From positions 1 to 21,759 of the forward strand of contig QHWF01000262.1 of the NCBI GenBank assembly GCA_003222455.1: a stretch of 21,759 nucleotides of DNA, read 5' to 3'. This document shows positions 8,717-16,660 of this stretch, piece by piece. This DNA comes from Acidobacteriota bacterium. GTDB taxonomy: Bacteria > Acidobacteriota > Vicinamibacteria > Vicinamibacterales > CAVVIG01. Made by a program: the position numbers and the translations under genes. A model generated the notes under the pieces. It saw only the letters and a program-made list of their open reading frames with translations. It did not search any database and was not told the origin of the DNA. The first letter of the stretch is position 1. Each line of letters opens with the position of its first letter.

Positions 8717-9988
8717 TTGTCGAATTTACCGATCGTCAGAGACGTTCTCGATAACGGCCTTCGCGTTCTGACCGAGCGCATGACTCAGGTGCGCTCTATC
8801 AGCATTGGCGTCTGGCTCACACGCGGGTCGCGCCATGAAACGGCCGAGCAGGGCGGCATCGCGCACTTTGTCGAGCACATGCTCTTCAAAGGGACGGCCA
8901 CGCGCACGGCCGAAGACATCGCGCAGCAGATCGATTCCATCGGTGGACAGCTCGACGCGTTCACGGCCAAGGAATACGCGAGCTACTACATCAAGGTCCT
9001 CGACGAGCATCTGCCCCTGGCCATCGATATCCTTTCCGATATCGTCCGCAACCCGGCGTTCAGCCCCGACGATGTCGAACGCGAGAAAAAGGTCGTGGTC
9101 GAAGAGATCAAGATGGTCGAGGACACGCCCGACGACCTCGTCCACGAGCTCTTCACGCAGGGCTTCTGGGAGAACCATCCGCTGGGCCGTCCGATTCTCG
9201 GCACGCGCGAAACCGTCGAGTCGTTCAACGCGACATCGCTGCGCAAGTATTTCCGCAGCGCCTACACTGCGCGCAACCTGATCGTCTCTGCCGTGGGCAA
9301 TCTCGAACATCAGCACGTGCTCGATCTCGTGGCCGAGAAGTTCGGCACGCTCAGCGCGCCCAGCGAAGAAGTTTCCGAGGACGCGCCGCGCGTGGTGCCG
9401 AAAATCCTCATCCGCAACAAGGACCTCGAGCAGAGCCATCTGTGCCTGGGCACCAGCAGTTATCCGCAGAACCACGACGACCGTTACGCGAGCTACGTGC
9501 TGAACACCCTGCTCGGCGGCTCGATGAGCTCGCGGCTGTTCCAGAACGTCCGTGAGAAGCGAGGCCTCGCCTACGCGGTCTTCAGCGGGTTGAGCGCCTA
9601 TCGCGACGCCGGATCCTTTACCATCTACGCCGGTTGCTCGAACGAAGCCGTCGGCGAGGTGGTCGACCTGGTGGTGGAAGAACTACGGGGCGTGAAGAAC
9701 GCCGCGGTGCCTCCTTCCGAACTGCAGCGGTCCAAAGATCACCTGAAGGGCAGCTTGATGCTCAGCCTCGAGAACACCGCCAGCCGGATGTCGCACATCG
9801 CGCGGCAGGAAATCTATTTCGACCGGCAGTTCGGTCTCGACGAAACCCTTCAGGGCATCGATCGCGTCACGCCCTCGGATGTCCAGCGTGTTGCGATGGA
9901 ACTGTTTCAGAACGGTTCCATCGCGGCGACGGTACTCGGCAACGTCAACGGCTTGCAGATTCCCGAGAAGCGACTCGAGCTGGATTAG
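8717..9988 (+). CDS. M16-family zinc metallopeptidase (mitochondrial processing peptidase beta/PqqL-like)
   Basis: M16 peptidases cleave peptides or presequences in a clamshell of two similar halves. The protein shows the inverted zinc motif HFVEH at 8864-8878 within GGIAHFVEHMLFKGT. The third zinc ligand is the glutamate pair in VVVEEIKM about 78 residues later. A C-terminal M16 domain contains RLFQNVREKRGLAYAVFSG. Length is 423 residues from the TTG at 8717 (MSNLPIVRDVLDNGLRV), where family similarity begins. A GTG at 8666 would add 17 residues that look unrelated, so the start is uncertain. It is the first gene of the plus-strand run leading into the purine block, which is a common position for M16 genes in some phyla but does not reveal its substrate. 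Confidence 0.9.
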   Translation: MSNLPIVRDVLDNGLRVLTERMTQVRSISIGVWLTRGSRHETAEQGGIAHFVEHMLFKGTATRTAEDIAQQIDSIGGQLDAFTAKEYASYYIKVLDEHLPLAIDILSDIVRNPAFSPDDVEREKKVVVEEIKMVEDTPDDLVHELFTQGFWENHPLGRPILGTRETVESFNATSLRKYFRSAYTARNLIVSAVGNLEHQHVLDLVAEKFGTLSAPSEEVSEDAPRVVPKILIRNKDLEQSHLCLGTSSYPQNHDDRYASYVLNTLLGGSMSSRLFQNVREKRGLAYAVFSGLSAYRDAGSFTIYAGCSNEAVGEVVDLVVEELRGVKNAAVPPSELQRSKDHLKGSLMLSLENTASRMSHIARQEIYFDRQFGLDETLQGIDRVTPSDVQRVAMELFQNGSIAATVLGNVNGLQIPEKRLELD

Positions 9989-9999
9989 TGATCTCTACG

Positions 10000-10041
10000 C
10001 CAAGGACACAAAGGATACATTCGTATCCTTTGTGTCCTTGG
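10000..10041. repeat. Perfect 19-base inverted repeat upstream of purB
   Basis: CCAAGGACACAAAGGATAC at 10000-10018 is matched exactly by its reverse complement at 10023-10041, leaving the loop ATTC. It fills most of the gap between the M16 stop (9988) and the purB start (10058). No T-tract follows, so it is not a standard intrinsic terminator. The arm contains a nine-base word also seen as CCTTTGTGT at 16695. Confidence 0.9.
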
Positions 10042-10057
10042 TGATGATGGTCCTTCG

Positions 10058-11362
10058 ATGATCTCCCGCTACACCCACCCCGACATGGGGCGCATCTGGA
10101 GCGATCGGCACCGGTTCGACACCTGGCTGCTCGTCGAAACTGCCGCCGCCGAAGCGATGGCGGCCGCAGGCATCGTACCGCCCGAGGCGGCGCGCGACAT
10201 CCGGGAGCGAGGCGGCTTCGACGTGTCGCGGATCGAAGAAATCGAGCAGACGACCGAGCACGATGTGATTGCGTTCACGACCGCGGTTGCGGAGAAGGTC
10301 GGTCCGTCCGCGCGCTGGCTGCACTTCGGTATGACGTCGTCGGATGTCATCGACACGGCGCAGGCGCTCCAGATGCGAGAAGCCTGCGATCTGGTGGCGA
10401 CGGATCTTCGAGCACTGGCGGCTGCCATTCACGGACGCGCGCTCGAGCATCGCCGCACGCCGATGATCGGTCGCACGCACGGCGTGCATGCCGAGCCGAT
10501 GACATTCGGCCTGAAGCTCGCGGTGTGGTACGCGGAGGTTCAGCGCGATATCGAGCGCGTGGCGCGGGCGCGGACGACCGTCAGCGTGGGTAAATTGTCT
10601 GGCGCCGTCGGAACATTCGCCCATCTGCCGCCGAACGTCGAACAGGACATGTGCCGGCGGCTCGGCCTGGAGCCGGCCGCGGCTTCGTCGCAGGTGATTC
10701 AGCGCGATCGGCATGCCGAGCTGCTGACGATGCTGGCCATCACCGCGGCATCCCTCGAAAAATTCGCCGTCGAGATCCGCGGCCTGCAGCGAACGGAAAT
10801 CGCTGAAGTGGAAGAGCCATTCGGCCGGGGCCAGAAGGGCTCCTCGGCGATGCCGCACAAACGCAATCCCATCGGGTGCGAGCAGATCTGCGGGCTCGCG
10901 CGGCTGGTGCGCGCGAATGCGCATGCATCGCTCGAAAACATCGCCTTGTGGCACGAGCGCGATATTTCGCACTCGTCGGTCGAACGCGTGATCCTGCCCG
11001 ACAGCTTCATCGTCCTCGACCACATGCTGCAGCGTTTCACTCGCATCGTGCGCGGCCTGGTGGTTTTCCCCGACCGCATGCGCGAGAACCTCCAGCGCTC
11101 GCGCGGCGTCGTCTTTTCGGGGACCGTGCTGCTCGAGCTCGCGCGGAAAGGCGTGTCCCGCGAAGACGCGTACGAATGGGTCCAGCGGAACGCGATGCGC
11201 TCGTTCGCCGACGGCCATGAATTCAAGCCGCTGCTCCTGGCCGATCCCGACATTTCTGGCGTCCTGACGCCGCAGGAGATCGAGCGCGCGTTCGATCTCG
11301 ACGACCAGTTGAGAAACGTGGACCAGGTCTTCGATCGTGTGTTCCAGACGGCTCAGGTGTAA
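10058..11362 (+). CDS. purB: Adenylosuccinate lyase
   Basis: PurB releases fumarate from SAICAR and from adenylosuccinate, so it acts in both the IMP and AMP branches. The 434-residue protein has the usual length and fumarase/aspartase-superfamily motifs: His68 in TTEHDVIAF, GRTHGVHAEP with His141, and the signature GSSAMPHKRNP (residues 261-271) with the mobile catalytic serine and Lys268. It starts MISRYTHPDMGRIW, a typical PurB start, with a poor ribosome-binding site. A perfect hairpin stands just upstream and a fold-back repeat starts two bases after its TAA. It opens the purine block on the plus strand. Confidence 0.96.
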   Translation: MISRYTHPDMGRIWSDRHRFDTWLLVETAAAEAMAAAGIVPPEAARDIRERGGFDVSRIEEIEQTTEHDVIAFTTAVAEKVGPSARWLHFGMTSSDVIDTAQALQMREACDLVATDLRALAAAIHGRALEHRRTPMIGRTHGVHAEPMTFGLKLAVWYAEVQRDIERVARARTTVSVGKLSGAVGTFAHLPPNVEQDMCRRLGLEPAAASSQVIQRDRHAELLTMLAITAASLEKFAVEIRGLQRTEIAEVEEPFGRGQKGSSAMPHKRNPIGCEQICGLARLVRANAHASLENIALWHERDISHSSVERVILPDSFIVLDHMLQRFTRIVRGLVVFPDRMRENLQRSRGVVFSGTVLLELARKGVSREDAYEWVQRNAMRSFADGHEFKPLLLADPDISGVLTPQEIERAFDLDDQLRNVDQVFDRVFQTAQV

Positions 11363-11363
11363 A

Positions 11364-11543
11364 GTGAGATTTCAGATTTCAGAATGCAGATTTCAGATTG
11401 ATTGCAGATTTCAGAGTGCAACGTGAGAATGCAGATTTCAGATTGCAGATTGATTGCAGATTTCAGATGGCAGAGAAACGTCGAGAGCGGAGATTTCCGT
11501 TGTCTCCAATCTTAAATCTGAATTCTGCAATCTGAAATCTCAC
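11364..11543. repeat. Fold-back repeat of CAGATTT words between purB and purS
   Basis: Left arm 11364-11400 and right arm 11507-11543 are inverted copies matching at 34 of 37 positions. The interior (11401-11506) repeats AGATTTC/AGATTGC words with a period near seven. The element starts two bases after the purB stop and ends 12 bases before the purS start, so it occupies almost the whole gap. In RNA it would form a long A/U-rich hairpin between two cotranscribed genes. Confidence 0.88.
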
Positions 11544-11555
11544 GAGAACAAGAGA

Positions 11556-11795
11556 GTGAGAGCGCGAGTATTCGTCACGTTGAAGCCATCGGTGTTCGAT
11601 CCGCAGGGCAGGACGATTGCCGATGCACTTCATTCGCTCGGCTACGGTGCGGTCGAAGATGTCCGTCAGGGAAAGTACTTCGAGCTCGATCTCGCCACCA
11701 GCGAAGCCGGTCAGGCGCGGGCGTTGGCCGCCGAGGTGGCCGACAAAGTGCTGGCGAACCCTGTCATCGAAAGTTATCGCATCGAGATCGATTGA
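11556..11795 (+). CDS. purS: Phosphoribosylformylglycinamidine synthase subunit PurS
   Basis: PurS is the small structural subunit that holds PurQ and PurL together in FGAM synthase. The 79-residue protein has the usual length and pattern: MRARVFVTLKPSVFDPQG at the start, the SLGYGAVEDVRQGKYFELDL core, and VLANPVIESYRIEID at the end. The start chosen is the GTG at 11556. The frame stays open further upstream, but that part only encodes the CAGATTT repeat. The ribosome-binding site is weak (AGAGA). It precedes purQ with a repeat-filled gap of 184 bases. Confidence 0.93.
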   Translation: MRARVFVTLKPSVFDPQGRTIADALHSLGYGAVEDVRQGKYFELDLATSEAGQARALAAEVADKVLANPVIESYRIEID

Positions 11796-11813
11796 AAGGC
11801 CACGACGAGGACG

Positions 11814-11911
11814 GCCACGAAGACACGAAGACACGAAGAACGCACGAAGAAGACATCAAGGGTTTTCTTTGACAAAAATTCTTCTCTTCGTGTGCTTCGT
11901 GGCTTCGTGGC
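11814..11911. repeat. Fold-back repeat of ACACGAAG words between purS and purQ
   Basis: Left arm 11814-11840 is built from GCCACGAAGACACGAAG words of period eight. Right arm 11879-11911 is its imperfect inverse, with extra copies of CTTCGTGG. It fills most of the gap between purS and purQ and ends about 55 bases before the purQ ribosome-binding site. Confidence 0.85.
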
Positions 11912-11966
11912 AAAAAATGTGGCGAGGGGCAATAACGCCGCTGAAAGCAATGGGTCGATCTGGCTC

Positions 11967-11973
11967 GAGGGAG
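11967..11973 (+). promoter_or_regulatory. Ribosome-binding site of purQ
   Basis: GAGGGAG lies six bases before the ATG at 11980. It is much stronger than the sites of the other purine genes in the block, which mostly rely on overlap with the gene before. Confidence 0.75.
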
Positions 11974-11979
11974 TAAACG

Positions 11980-12633
11980 ATGCGCTTCGGGATTGTCGTC
12001 TTCCCCGGCAGCAACTGCGATGAGGATGCGTATCACGCCGTGCGAGACGTGTTCGGCCTCGATGCGGAATACCTCTGGCACAAGGACGCGGATCTGAAAG
12101 GCGCTCTGCGGACCGGTGCGATGGCGCGCTTCTCCCCGATCATGAGCCAGGTGCGCGCGTTTGCCGAGCAAGGCGGTCCCGTGCTCGGCATCTGCAACGG
12201 GTTCCAGATTCTGCTCGAAGCCGGGATGCTGCCCGGCGCCATGCTGCGCAACCGCGAGCTGAAATACCGGTGCGAGCACGTGCATCTGCGCGTCGAACAC
12301 ACCGATACGCCGTTCACGTGCGCGGCGGCACCCGGTCACATCCTGAGGATTCCCATCGGCCATGGCGAAGGCAATTACTTCGCCGCGCCGGATGTGCTGG
12401 ACCGGCTCGAAGCCAACCGGCAGGTGATTCTCCGCTACACCGATCCCGAAGGCCGGCTCGCCGATGCGTGGAATCCCAACGGCTCCGCCAACGCGATTGC
12501 GTCGGTCTGTAACGAGTCGCGAAACGTTGTCGGCATGATGCCGCATCCCGAGCGCGCGTGCGAGCCGCTGCTCGGCGGCGTCGATGGCCGCCTCATCTTC
12601 GAGTCGGTCGTGACCGCGATGGCCATCCGATGA
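11980..12633 (+). CDS. purQ: FGAM synthase glutaminase subunit PurQ, with an internal deletion
   Basis: PurQ is a class I glutamine amidotransferase that supplies ammonia to PurL for FGAR to FGAM conversion. The triad is present: Cys72 in LGICNGFQ, with His189 and Glu191 in MMPHPERA. GSNCDEDAYHAV near the start and HGEGNYF are typical. However, the protein is only 217 residues. After EYLWHKDADLKG it jumps to ALRTGAMARF, where B. subtilis PurQ (recalled) has FDGVLIPGGFSYGDY before LRCGAIARF. About 14 residues, 42 bases in frame, are missing at 12100-12106. The lost PGGFSYGDY segment is nearly invariant and contributes to the glutaminase active-site area. Activity is therefore doubtful unless ammonia is used directly. 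The TGA overlaps the purL ATG. Confidence 0.9.
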   Translation: MRFGIVVFPGSNCDEDAYHAVRDVFGLDAEYLWHKDADLKGALRTGAMARFSPIMSQVRAFAEQGGPVLGICNGFQILLEAGMLPGAMLRNRELKYRCEHVHLRVEHTDTPFTCAAAPGHILRIPIGHGEGNYFAAPDVLDRLEANRQVILRYTDPEGRLADAWNPNGSANAIASVCNESRNVVGMMPHPERACEPLLGGVDGRLIFESVVTAMAIR

Positions 12634-14963
12634 TCGATGGTCCCGTCCTCGAGCGCCATGGGCTGACGCGCGACGAGTACGAGCGGATCGTGCAGTTCCT
12701 CGGACGCGCGCCGAACATCACCGAGCTTGGCATCTTCTCCGTGATGTGGTCGGAGCACTGCAGCTACAAGAGCTCGCGCGTGCACTTGAAAACGCTCCCG
12801 ACCGAGGGTCCCCAGGTCGTGCAGGGGCCCGGCGAAAACGCGGGCGCCATCGACATCGGCGACGGTCTGGCCGCCGTCTTCAAGATCGAATCGCACAACC
12901 ACCCGTCGTTCATCGAACCGTATCAGGGGGCGGCCACCGGAGTCGGCGGGATCATTCGCGACATCTTCACCATGGGGGCGCGACCGATTGCGTTGCTGAA
13001 CTCTCTCCGCTTCGGGCCGCTGCACGGCCCCGGCACGCGACGGCTGCTCGAAGGCGTCGTGGCCGGGATTGCCGGCTACGGCAACAGCATCGGCATTCCG
13101 ACCGTCGGCGGGGAGATCGCCTTCGAGCCGGCGTACGCCGGCAACCCGCTCGTGAACGTGTTCTGCCTGGGCATCGTAAAGCGCTCCGACATCGTGAAAG
13201 GGGTGGCGTCGGGCGCCGGCAACTCGGTGTATTACGTCGGCGCGAAGACCGGCCGCGACGGCATCCACGGCGCAACCATGGCGTCGGCTGAGTTCGACGA
13301 CAAATCGGCCGAGAAGCGTCCGGCCGTGCAGGTCGGCGATCCCTTCATGGAGAAACTGCTGCTCGAAGCGTGTCTCGAGGTGATGAAAAGCGATGCGCTG
13401 ATCGGCATTCAGGACATGGGCGCCGCGGGTCTCACCTGTTCGTCCACCGAGATGGGATCGCGGGGCGGGGCCGGGATCGAGATCGACGTCGCGCAGGTAC
13501 CCCAGCGCGAGACGGGCATGACGCCGTATGAGATCATGCTGTCGGAATCGCAGGAACGCATGTTGCTCGTGGTGAAGCGCGGCCGGGAAGCCGACGTCGA
13601 ACGAATCTTCGACAAATGGGATCTGCATGCGGTGCGCGTCGGCGAGGTCACGAACGACGGCATGCTCCGCGTGAAGCAGGCGGGCAGCGTCGTGGCAGAA
13701 ATCCCGAATCGGGCGTTAACGGATGAGGCGCCCGTGTATCACCGCGCCATGCGTGAGCCGGATTACCTGCATGAGGTCCAACGTCTCGATCTCGACGCTC
13801 TCGGCTCGCATGTCGTAGCGGGCCGCCTTCGCGCCGGAGGCGCTACGGCAACCCGCGCCGAAGCTCGCATGGAAAACGCGCGAGCGGAGGCGGGAGCTGT
13901 TCAGCCGGGTGAGTCGAACGCCGTCCTGCTGTCGCTGCTGGCGTCGCCGACGATTGGCAGCAAGCGATGGGTGTATCGGCAGTACGATCACATGGTGCGG
14001 ACGAACACGATCAACGTTCCCGGGTTCGGCGCCGGCGTGGTCCGCATCAAGGGCACCAGCCGCGCGCTCGCGTTGTCGGTGGATGGCAACGGCCGGTACT
14101 GTTATCTCGATCCGTATCGAGGCGCAATGCTGGCCGTCGCCGAAGCGGCGCGGAACGTGGCGTGCGCCGGTGCGCGCCCGCTTGGCGCGACGAACTGCCT
14201 CAATTTCGGGAACCCGGAGCGTCCGGCCATCATGTGGCAGTTCGCGAAGGCGGTCGAAGGCATCGGCGCGGCGTGCCGCGCGTTGAACGTGCCGATCACC
14301 GGCGGAAACGTCAGCCTCTACAACGAAACGGATGGCAAGGCCATCTATCCCACGCCTGTCATCGGGGTCGTTGGTCTGCTCGAGCATGCGGACCGCGTGC
14401 TGGGCCGGCGATTTCGCAGGGCGGGCGATGAGGTGGTGCTGCTCGGCGAGGGCCACGGCGAGCTTGGCGGCAGCGAGTACTTGAAGGTCGAACACGGCAT
14501 GGTCCGCGGCCTGCCGCCGGCGCTGAACCTCGATGTCGAGCGATCGCTCCAGGATCTGCTGGTCGCGCTCGCTGCAGAAGGATTGATCGAATCCGCGCAC
14601 GACTGTTCCGACGGAGGGCTCGCCGTGACGCTGGCCGAGTGCTGCTTCGACACCGGCGCCATCGGCGCCGACGTGTCCATCAGCCGCACCGGGATCTCGC
14701 AGAACGAGACGCTCAACACCGCCGCGGCGTTGTTCGGCGAGTCGTCTTCACGCGTGATTGTCTCGGCCAGGCCCGGGCAGGTTGCGGCGATTCTCGACCG
14801 CGCGGCGGCCGGAAACGTGCCCGCCCGCGTCATCGGCCGCGTCGGCGGCGACGCGCTCAGGATCGCCATCGACGGGCAGCTGGTAATCGAGGTCGCTATC
14901 GATGACGCCGAACGTGCGTGGACGTCGGCGATTGAACATTATTTTGCGAGACGTGTGGCCTGA
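12630..14963 (+). CDS. purL: FGAM synthase catalytic subunit PurL (small, PurSQL type)
   Basis: PurL uses ATP and ammonia to turn FGAR into FGAM. The start is the ATG at 12630, overlapping the purQ stop as ATGA, giving 777 residues against about 740 in B. subtilis. It has the two-fold AIRS-type architecture. The N-terminal half shows SEHCSYKSSR (41-50), KIESHNHPSFIEPYQGAATG (85-104) and RDIFTMGARPIALLNSLRFG; the second half shows YDHMVRTNT, GGNVSLYNET and SAHDCSDGGLAV. The extra length sits mainly in a linker at residues about 391-425 between HEVQRLDLDAL and VLLSLLASP. This segment is Ala/Arg-rich and encoded by a region holding an inverted repeat. An upstream in-frame start at 12558 would lie inside purQ and is not supported. 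The TGA overlaps the purF ATG. Confidence 0.96.
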   Translation: MIDGPVLERHGLTRDEYERIVQFLGRAPNITELGIFSVMWSEHCSYKSSRVHLKTLPTEGPQVVQGPGENAGAIDIGDGLAAVFKIESHNHPSFIEPYQGAATGVGGIIRDIFTMGARPIALLNSLRFGPLHGPGTRRLLEGVVAGIAGYGNSIGIPTVGGEIAFEPAYAGNPLVNVFCLGIVKRSDIVKGVASGAGNSVYYVGAKTGRDGIHGATMASAEFDDKSAEKRPAVQVGDPFMEKLLLEACLEVMKSDALIGIQDMGAAGLTCSSTEMGSRGGAGIEIDVAQVPQRETGMTPYEIMLSESQERMLLVVKRGREADVERIFDKWDLHAVRVGEVTNDGMLRVKQAGSVVAEIPNRALTDEAPVYHRAMREPDYLHEVQRLDLDALGSHVVAGRLRAGGATATRAEARMENARAEAGAVQPGESNAVLLSLLASPTIGSKRWVYRQYDHMVRTNTINVPGFGAGVVRIKGTSRALALSVDGNGRYCYLDPYRGAMLAVAEAARNVACAGARPLGATNCLNFGNPERPAIMWQFAKAVEGIGAACRALNVPITGGNVSLYNETDGKAIYPTPVIGVVGLLEHADRVLGRRFRRAGDEVVLLGEGHGELGGSEYLKVEHGMVRGLPPALNLDVERSLQDLLVALAAEGLIESAHDCSDGGLAVTLAECCFDTGAIGADVSISRTGISQNETLNTAAALFGESSSRVIVSARPGQVAAILDRAAAGNVPARVIGRVGGDALRIAIDGQLVIEVAIDDAERAWTSAIEHYFARRVA
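13815..13846. repeat. REP-like inverted element inside purL
   Basis: GTAGCG at 13815-13820 pairs with CGCTAC at 13841-13846 around a GC-rich interior with further partial pairing. The element encodes VAGRLRAGGAT in the expanded PurL linker. It resembles the other GTAG hairpins but its stem and centre differ, so membership of the same family is tentative. Confidence 0.5.
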
Positions 14964-16390
14964 TGCTCGACAAGTTCAAGGATGAATGCGGCGTCTTCGG
15001 GATCTTCGGCCATCCCGAAGCCGCGAACATGACCTATCTGGGCCTCTACGCGCTGCAGCACCGCGGGCAGGAGAGCGCCGGCATCGCGGCGTCCGACGGC
15101 AGCCGTGTGCGCGTGTCGCGCGCCATGGGATATGTCGCCGATACGTTCGACAGCGCCGCGCTCTCACAGCTGTCAGGCACGCTGGCCATCGGCCATGTGC
15201 GCTACTCGACGGCCGGAGAGAGCCGGCTGTCCAACGCCCAGCCGATTCTGATCGACTGCGCGCACGGACAAATCGCGTTGTGCCACAACGGCAATCTCGT
15301 GAACGCGCGGGAGCTGCGCGACGAGCTCGTGCGCCAGGGATCGATCTTCCAGTCGAGCAGCGACACCGAAGTGATCCTGCACCTGTACGCGCGCTCGAAG
15401 GCCCGCGCGTGCGAGGACGCGATCGTCGAATCGGTGTTCCAGGTGCAGGGCGCGTTCTCGCTCGTGATGCTCACCAGGGATCGGCTCGTGGCGGTGCGCG
15501 ATCCGCACGGCTTCCGGCCCCTCGCCCTCGGCCGCCTCGACAACGCCTACGTCGTCTGCTCGGAGACGTGTGCGATGGATCTGATCGGCGCCACGTATGA
15601 ACGCGAGGTCGAACCCGGCGAGGTCCTGGTGATCTCTGACAGTGGGGTGCGATCGCTGCGGCCGTTCGCGCCCGCGCCGCTCGCGCACTGCGTGTTCGAG
15701 CACGTGTACTTCGCGCGGCCCGACAGTTATGTGTTCGGGCGCAGCGTGAACGAGGTGCGGACGAACCTGGGACGGATCCTCGCGCGCGAGCAGCCCATCG
15801 ATGCCGACGTGGTCGTCCCGGTGCCCGATTCCGGCGTCTGCGCCGCGATGGGATTTGCGGAGGAGTCGGGGGTCCCGCTCCGCATGGGCCTGATCCGCAA
15901 CCACTACGTCGGGCGCACGTTCATCCAGCCGCAGGCGGCGATTCGACACTTCGGCGTGAAGGTGAAGCTGAATCCGGTGCGGAGCATCCTCGAGGGCCGG
16001 CGCGTGATTCTCGTCGACGACTCGATTGTTCGCGGGACGACGAGCCGCAAGATCGTGGGCATGGTGCGGGCGGCGGGCGCGAAAGAGGTGCACGTCCGAA
16101 TCAGCTGCCCGCCGACGATTTCGCCGTGCTTCTACGGCGTGGACACGCCGAGCAAGTCCGAGCTGATCGCCGCGACGCACACGATCGGAGAGATTCGCGA
16201 GTTTCTCGAAGCCGACAGCGTCGCGTACCTGAGCCTCGAAGGCATGATGAGCGCGGTCGGGAGCGAGAAGTCGTCGTACTGCAGCTCGTGCTACACCGGT
16301 TACTACCCCGTCGAATGTCCCAGCGACGAAACCAGGTATCTCCAGCTCGCGCTGAAGCTCGATAAGGAGAAGGAACCCGTCGCGAACTAG
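14963..16390 (+). CDS. purF: Amidophosphoribosyltransferase
   Basis: PurF makes 5-phosphoribosylamine from PRPP and glutamine, the first committed purine step. The 475-residue protein follows the B. subtilis pattern: a short propeptide MLDKFKDE before the catalytic Cys9 (ECGVFGIFG), an Ntn glutaminase domain with LQHRGQESAGI and CHNGNLVN, and a phosphoribosyltransferase domain with the PRPP loop VILVDDSIVRGTT (about residues 350-362). Four cysteines, Cys243, Cys382, Cys440 and Cys443, sit where the oxygen-labile 4Fe-4S cluster is bound in that class. The ATG overlaps the purL TGA by one base (TGATG), indicating translational coupling. The TAG stop forms the foot of a REP-like hairpin. Confidence 0.96.
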   Translation: MLDKFKDECGVFGIFGHPEAANMTYLGLYALQHRGQESAGIAASDGSRVRVSRAMGYVADTFDSAALSQLSGTLAIGHVRYSTAGESRLSNAQPILIDCAHGQIALCHNGNLVNARELRDELVRQGSIFQSSSDTEVILHLYARSKARACEDAIVESVFQVQGAFSLVMLTRDRLVAVRDPHGFRPLALGRLDNAYVVCSETCAMDLIGATYEREVEPGEVLVISDSGVRSLRPFAPAPLAHCVFEHVYFARPDSYVFGRSVNEVRTNLGRILAREQPIDADVVVPVPDSGVCAAMGFAEESGVPLRMGLIRNHYVGRTFIQPQAAIRHFGVKVKLNPVRSILEGRRVILVDDSIVRGTTSRKIVGMVRAAGAKEVHVRISCPPTISPCFYGVDTPSKSELIAATHTIGEIREFLEADSVAYLSLEGMMSAVGSEKSSYCSSCYTGYYPVECPSDETRYLQLALKLDKEKEPVAN

Positions 16391-16409
16391 TGTCCGCCTT
16401 CAGGCGGAC
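16388..16409 (+). repeat. REP-like hairpin over the purF stop codon
   Basis: The purF TAG (16388-16390) is followed by the palindrome GTCCGCCTTCAGGCGGAC at 16392-16409, with eight-base arms around TC. The layout TAGTG plus stem with TTCA centre matches the mtaB and 17966 copies. The foot reads CTAG instead of GTAG. It could stabilise the 3' end of the purF message. Nothing further was seen up to 16488. Confidence 0.75.
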
Positions 16410-16525
16410 CAGCCAGTGTCGGAGGCGTTCGGTTGGTTACGCGAGCTGTTGAATCAAACGCAATGCCTCGTGCGGTTCACTCGTCGGTGTGTATCCTCCC
16501 TGTCGTCGGTGGTGTCCGCGAAGGC

Positions 16526-16660
16526 CTTCGCTCCACACGGTTTCTCCTTTGTGTCCCCGAAGGCGCTCGCCGCACATGTGTCCGCGCACGTTCTTGCTTC
16601 GCTCCACACGGTTTCTCCTTTGTGTCCCCGAAGGCGCTCGCCGCACATGTGTCCGCGCAC
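16526..16660. repeat. Two perfect 64-base direct repeats
   Basis: Bases 16526-16589 and 16597-16660 are identical and spaced with a 71-base period. The unit starts CTTCGCTCCACACGG and ends ACATGTGTCCGCGCAC. A third, degenerate unit continues from about 16661 to 16700 and merges into the nine-base array at 16695. The block spans the N-terminal coding region or leader of the HEAT-repeat gene. Confidence 0.9.

Noticed and set aside
10000..10041. Hairpin as an intrinsic terminator
   Set aside because: There is no T-tract on either side and it lies between genes on the same strand, so simple termination is not supported.
9989..10057. Purine riboswitch or PurR box before purB
   Set aside because: The short gap is filled by the hairpin, and no purine aptamer core or recognised PurR-type operator was seen.
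11454..11555. Upstream extension of PurS by 34 codons
   Set aside because: It encodes only the CAGATTT fold-back repeat, whereas the family's normal start is MRARVFVTLKP at 11556.
12558..12629. Upstream start for PurL inside purQ
   Set aside because: The added residues are Arg-rich and overlap purQ coding sequence; the ATGA overlap at 12630 gives the normal family start.
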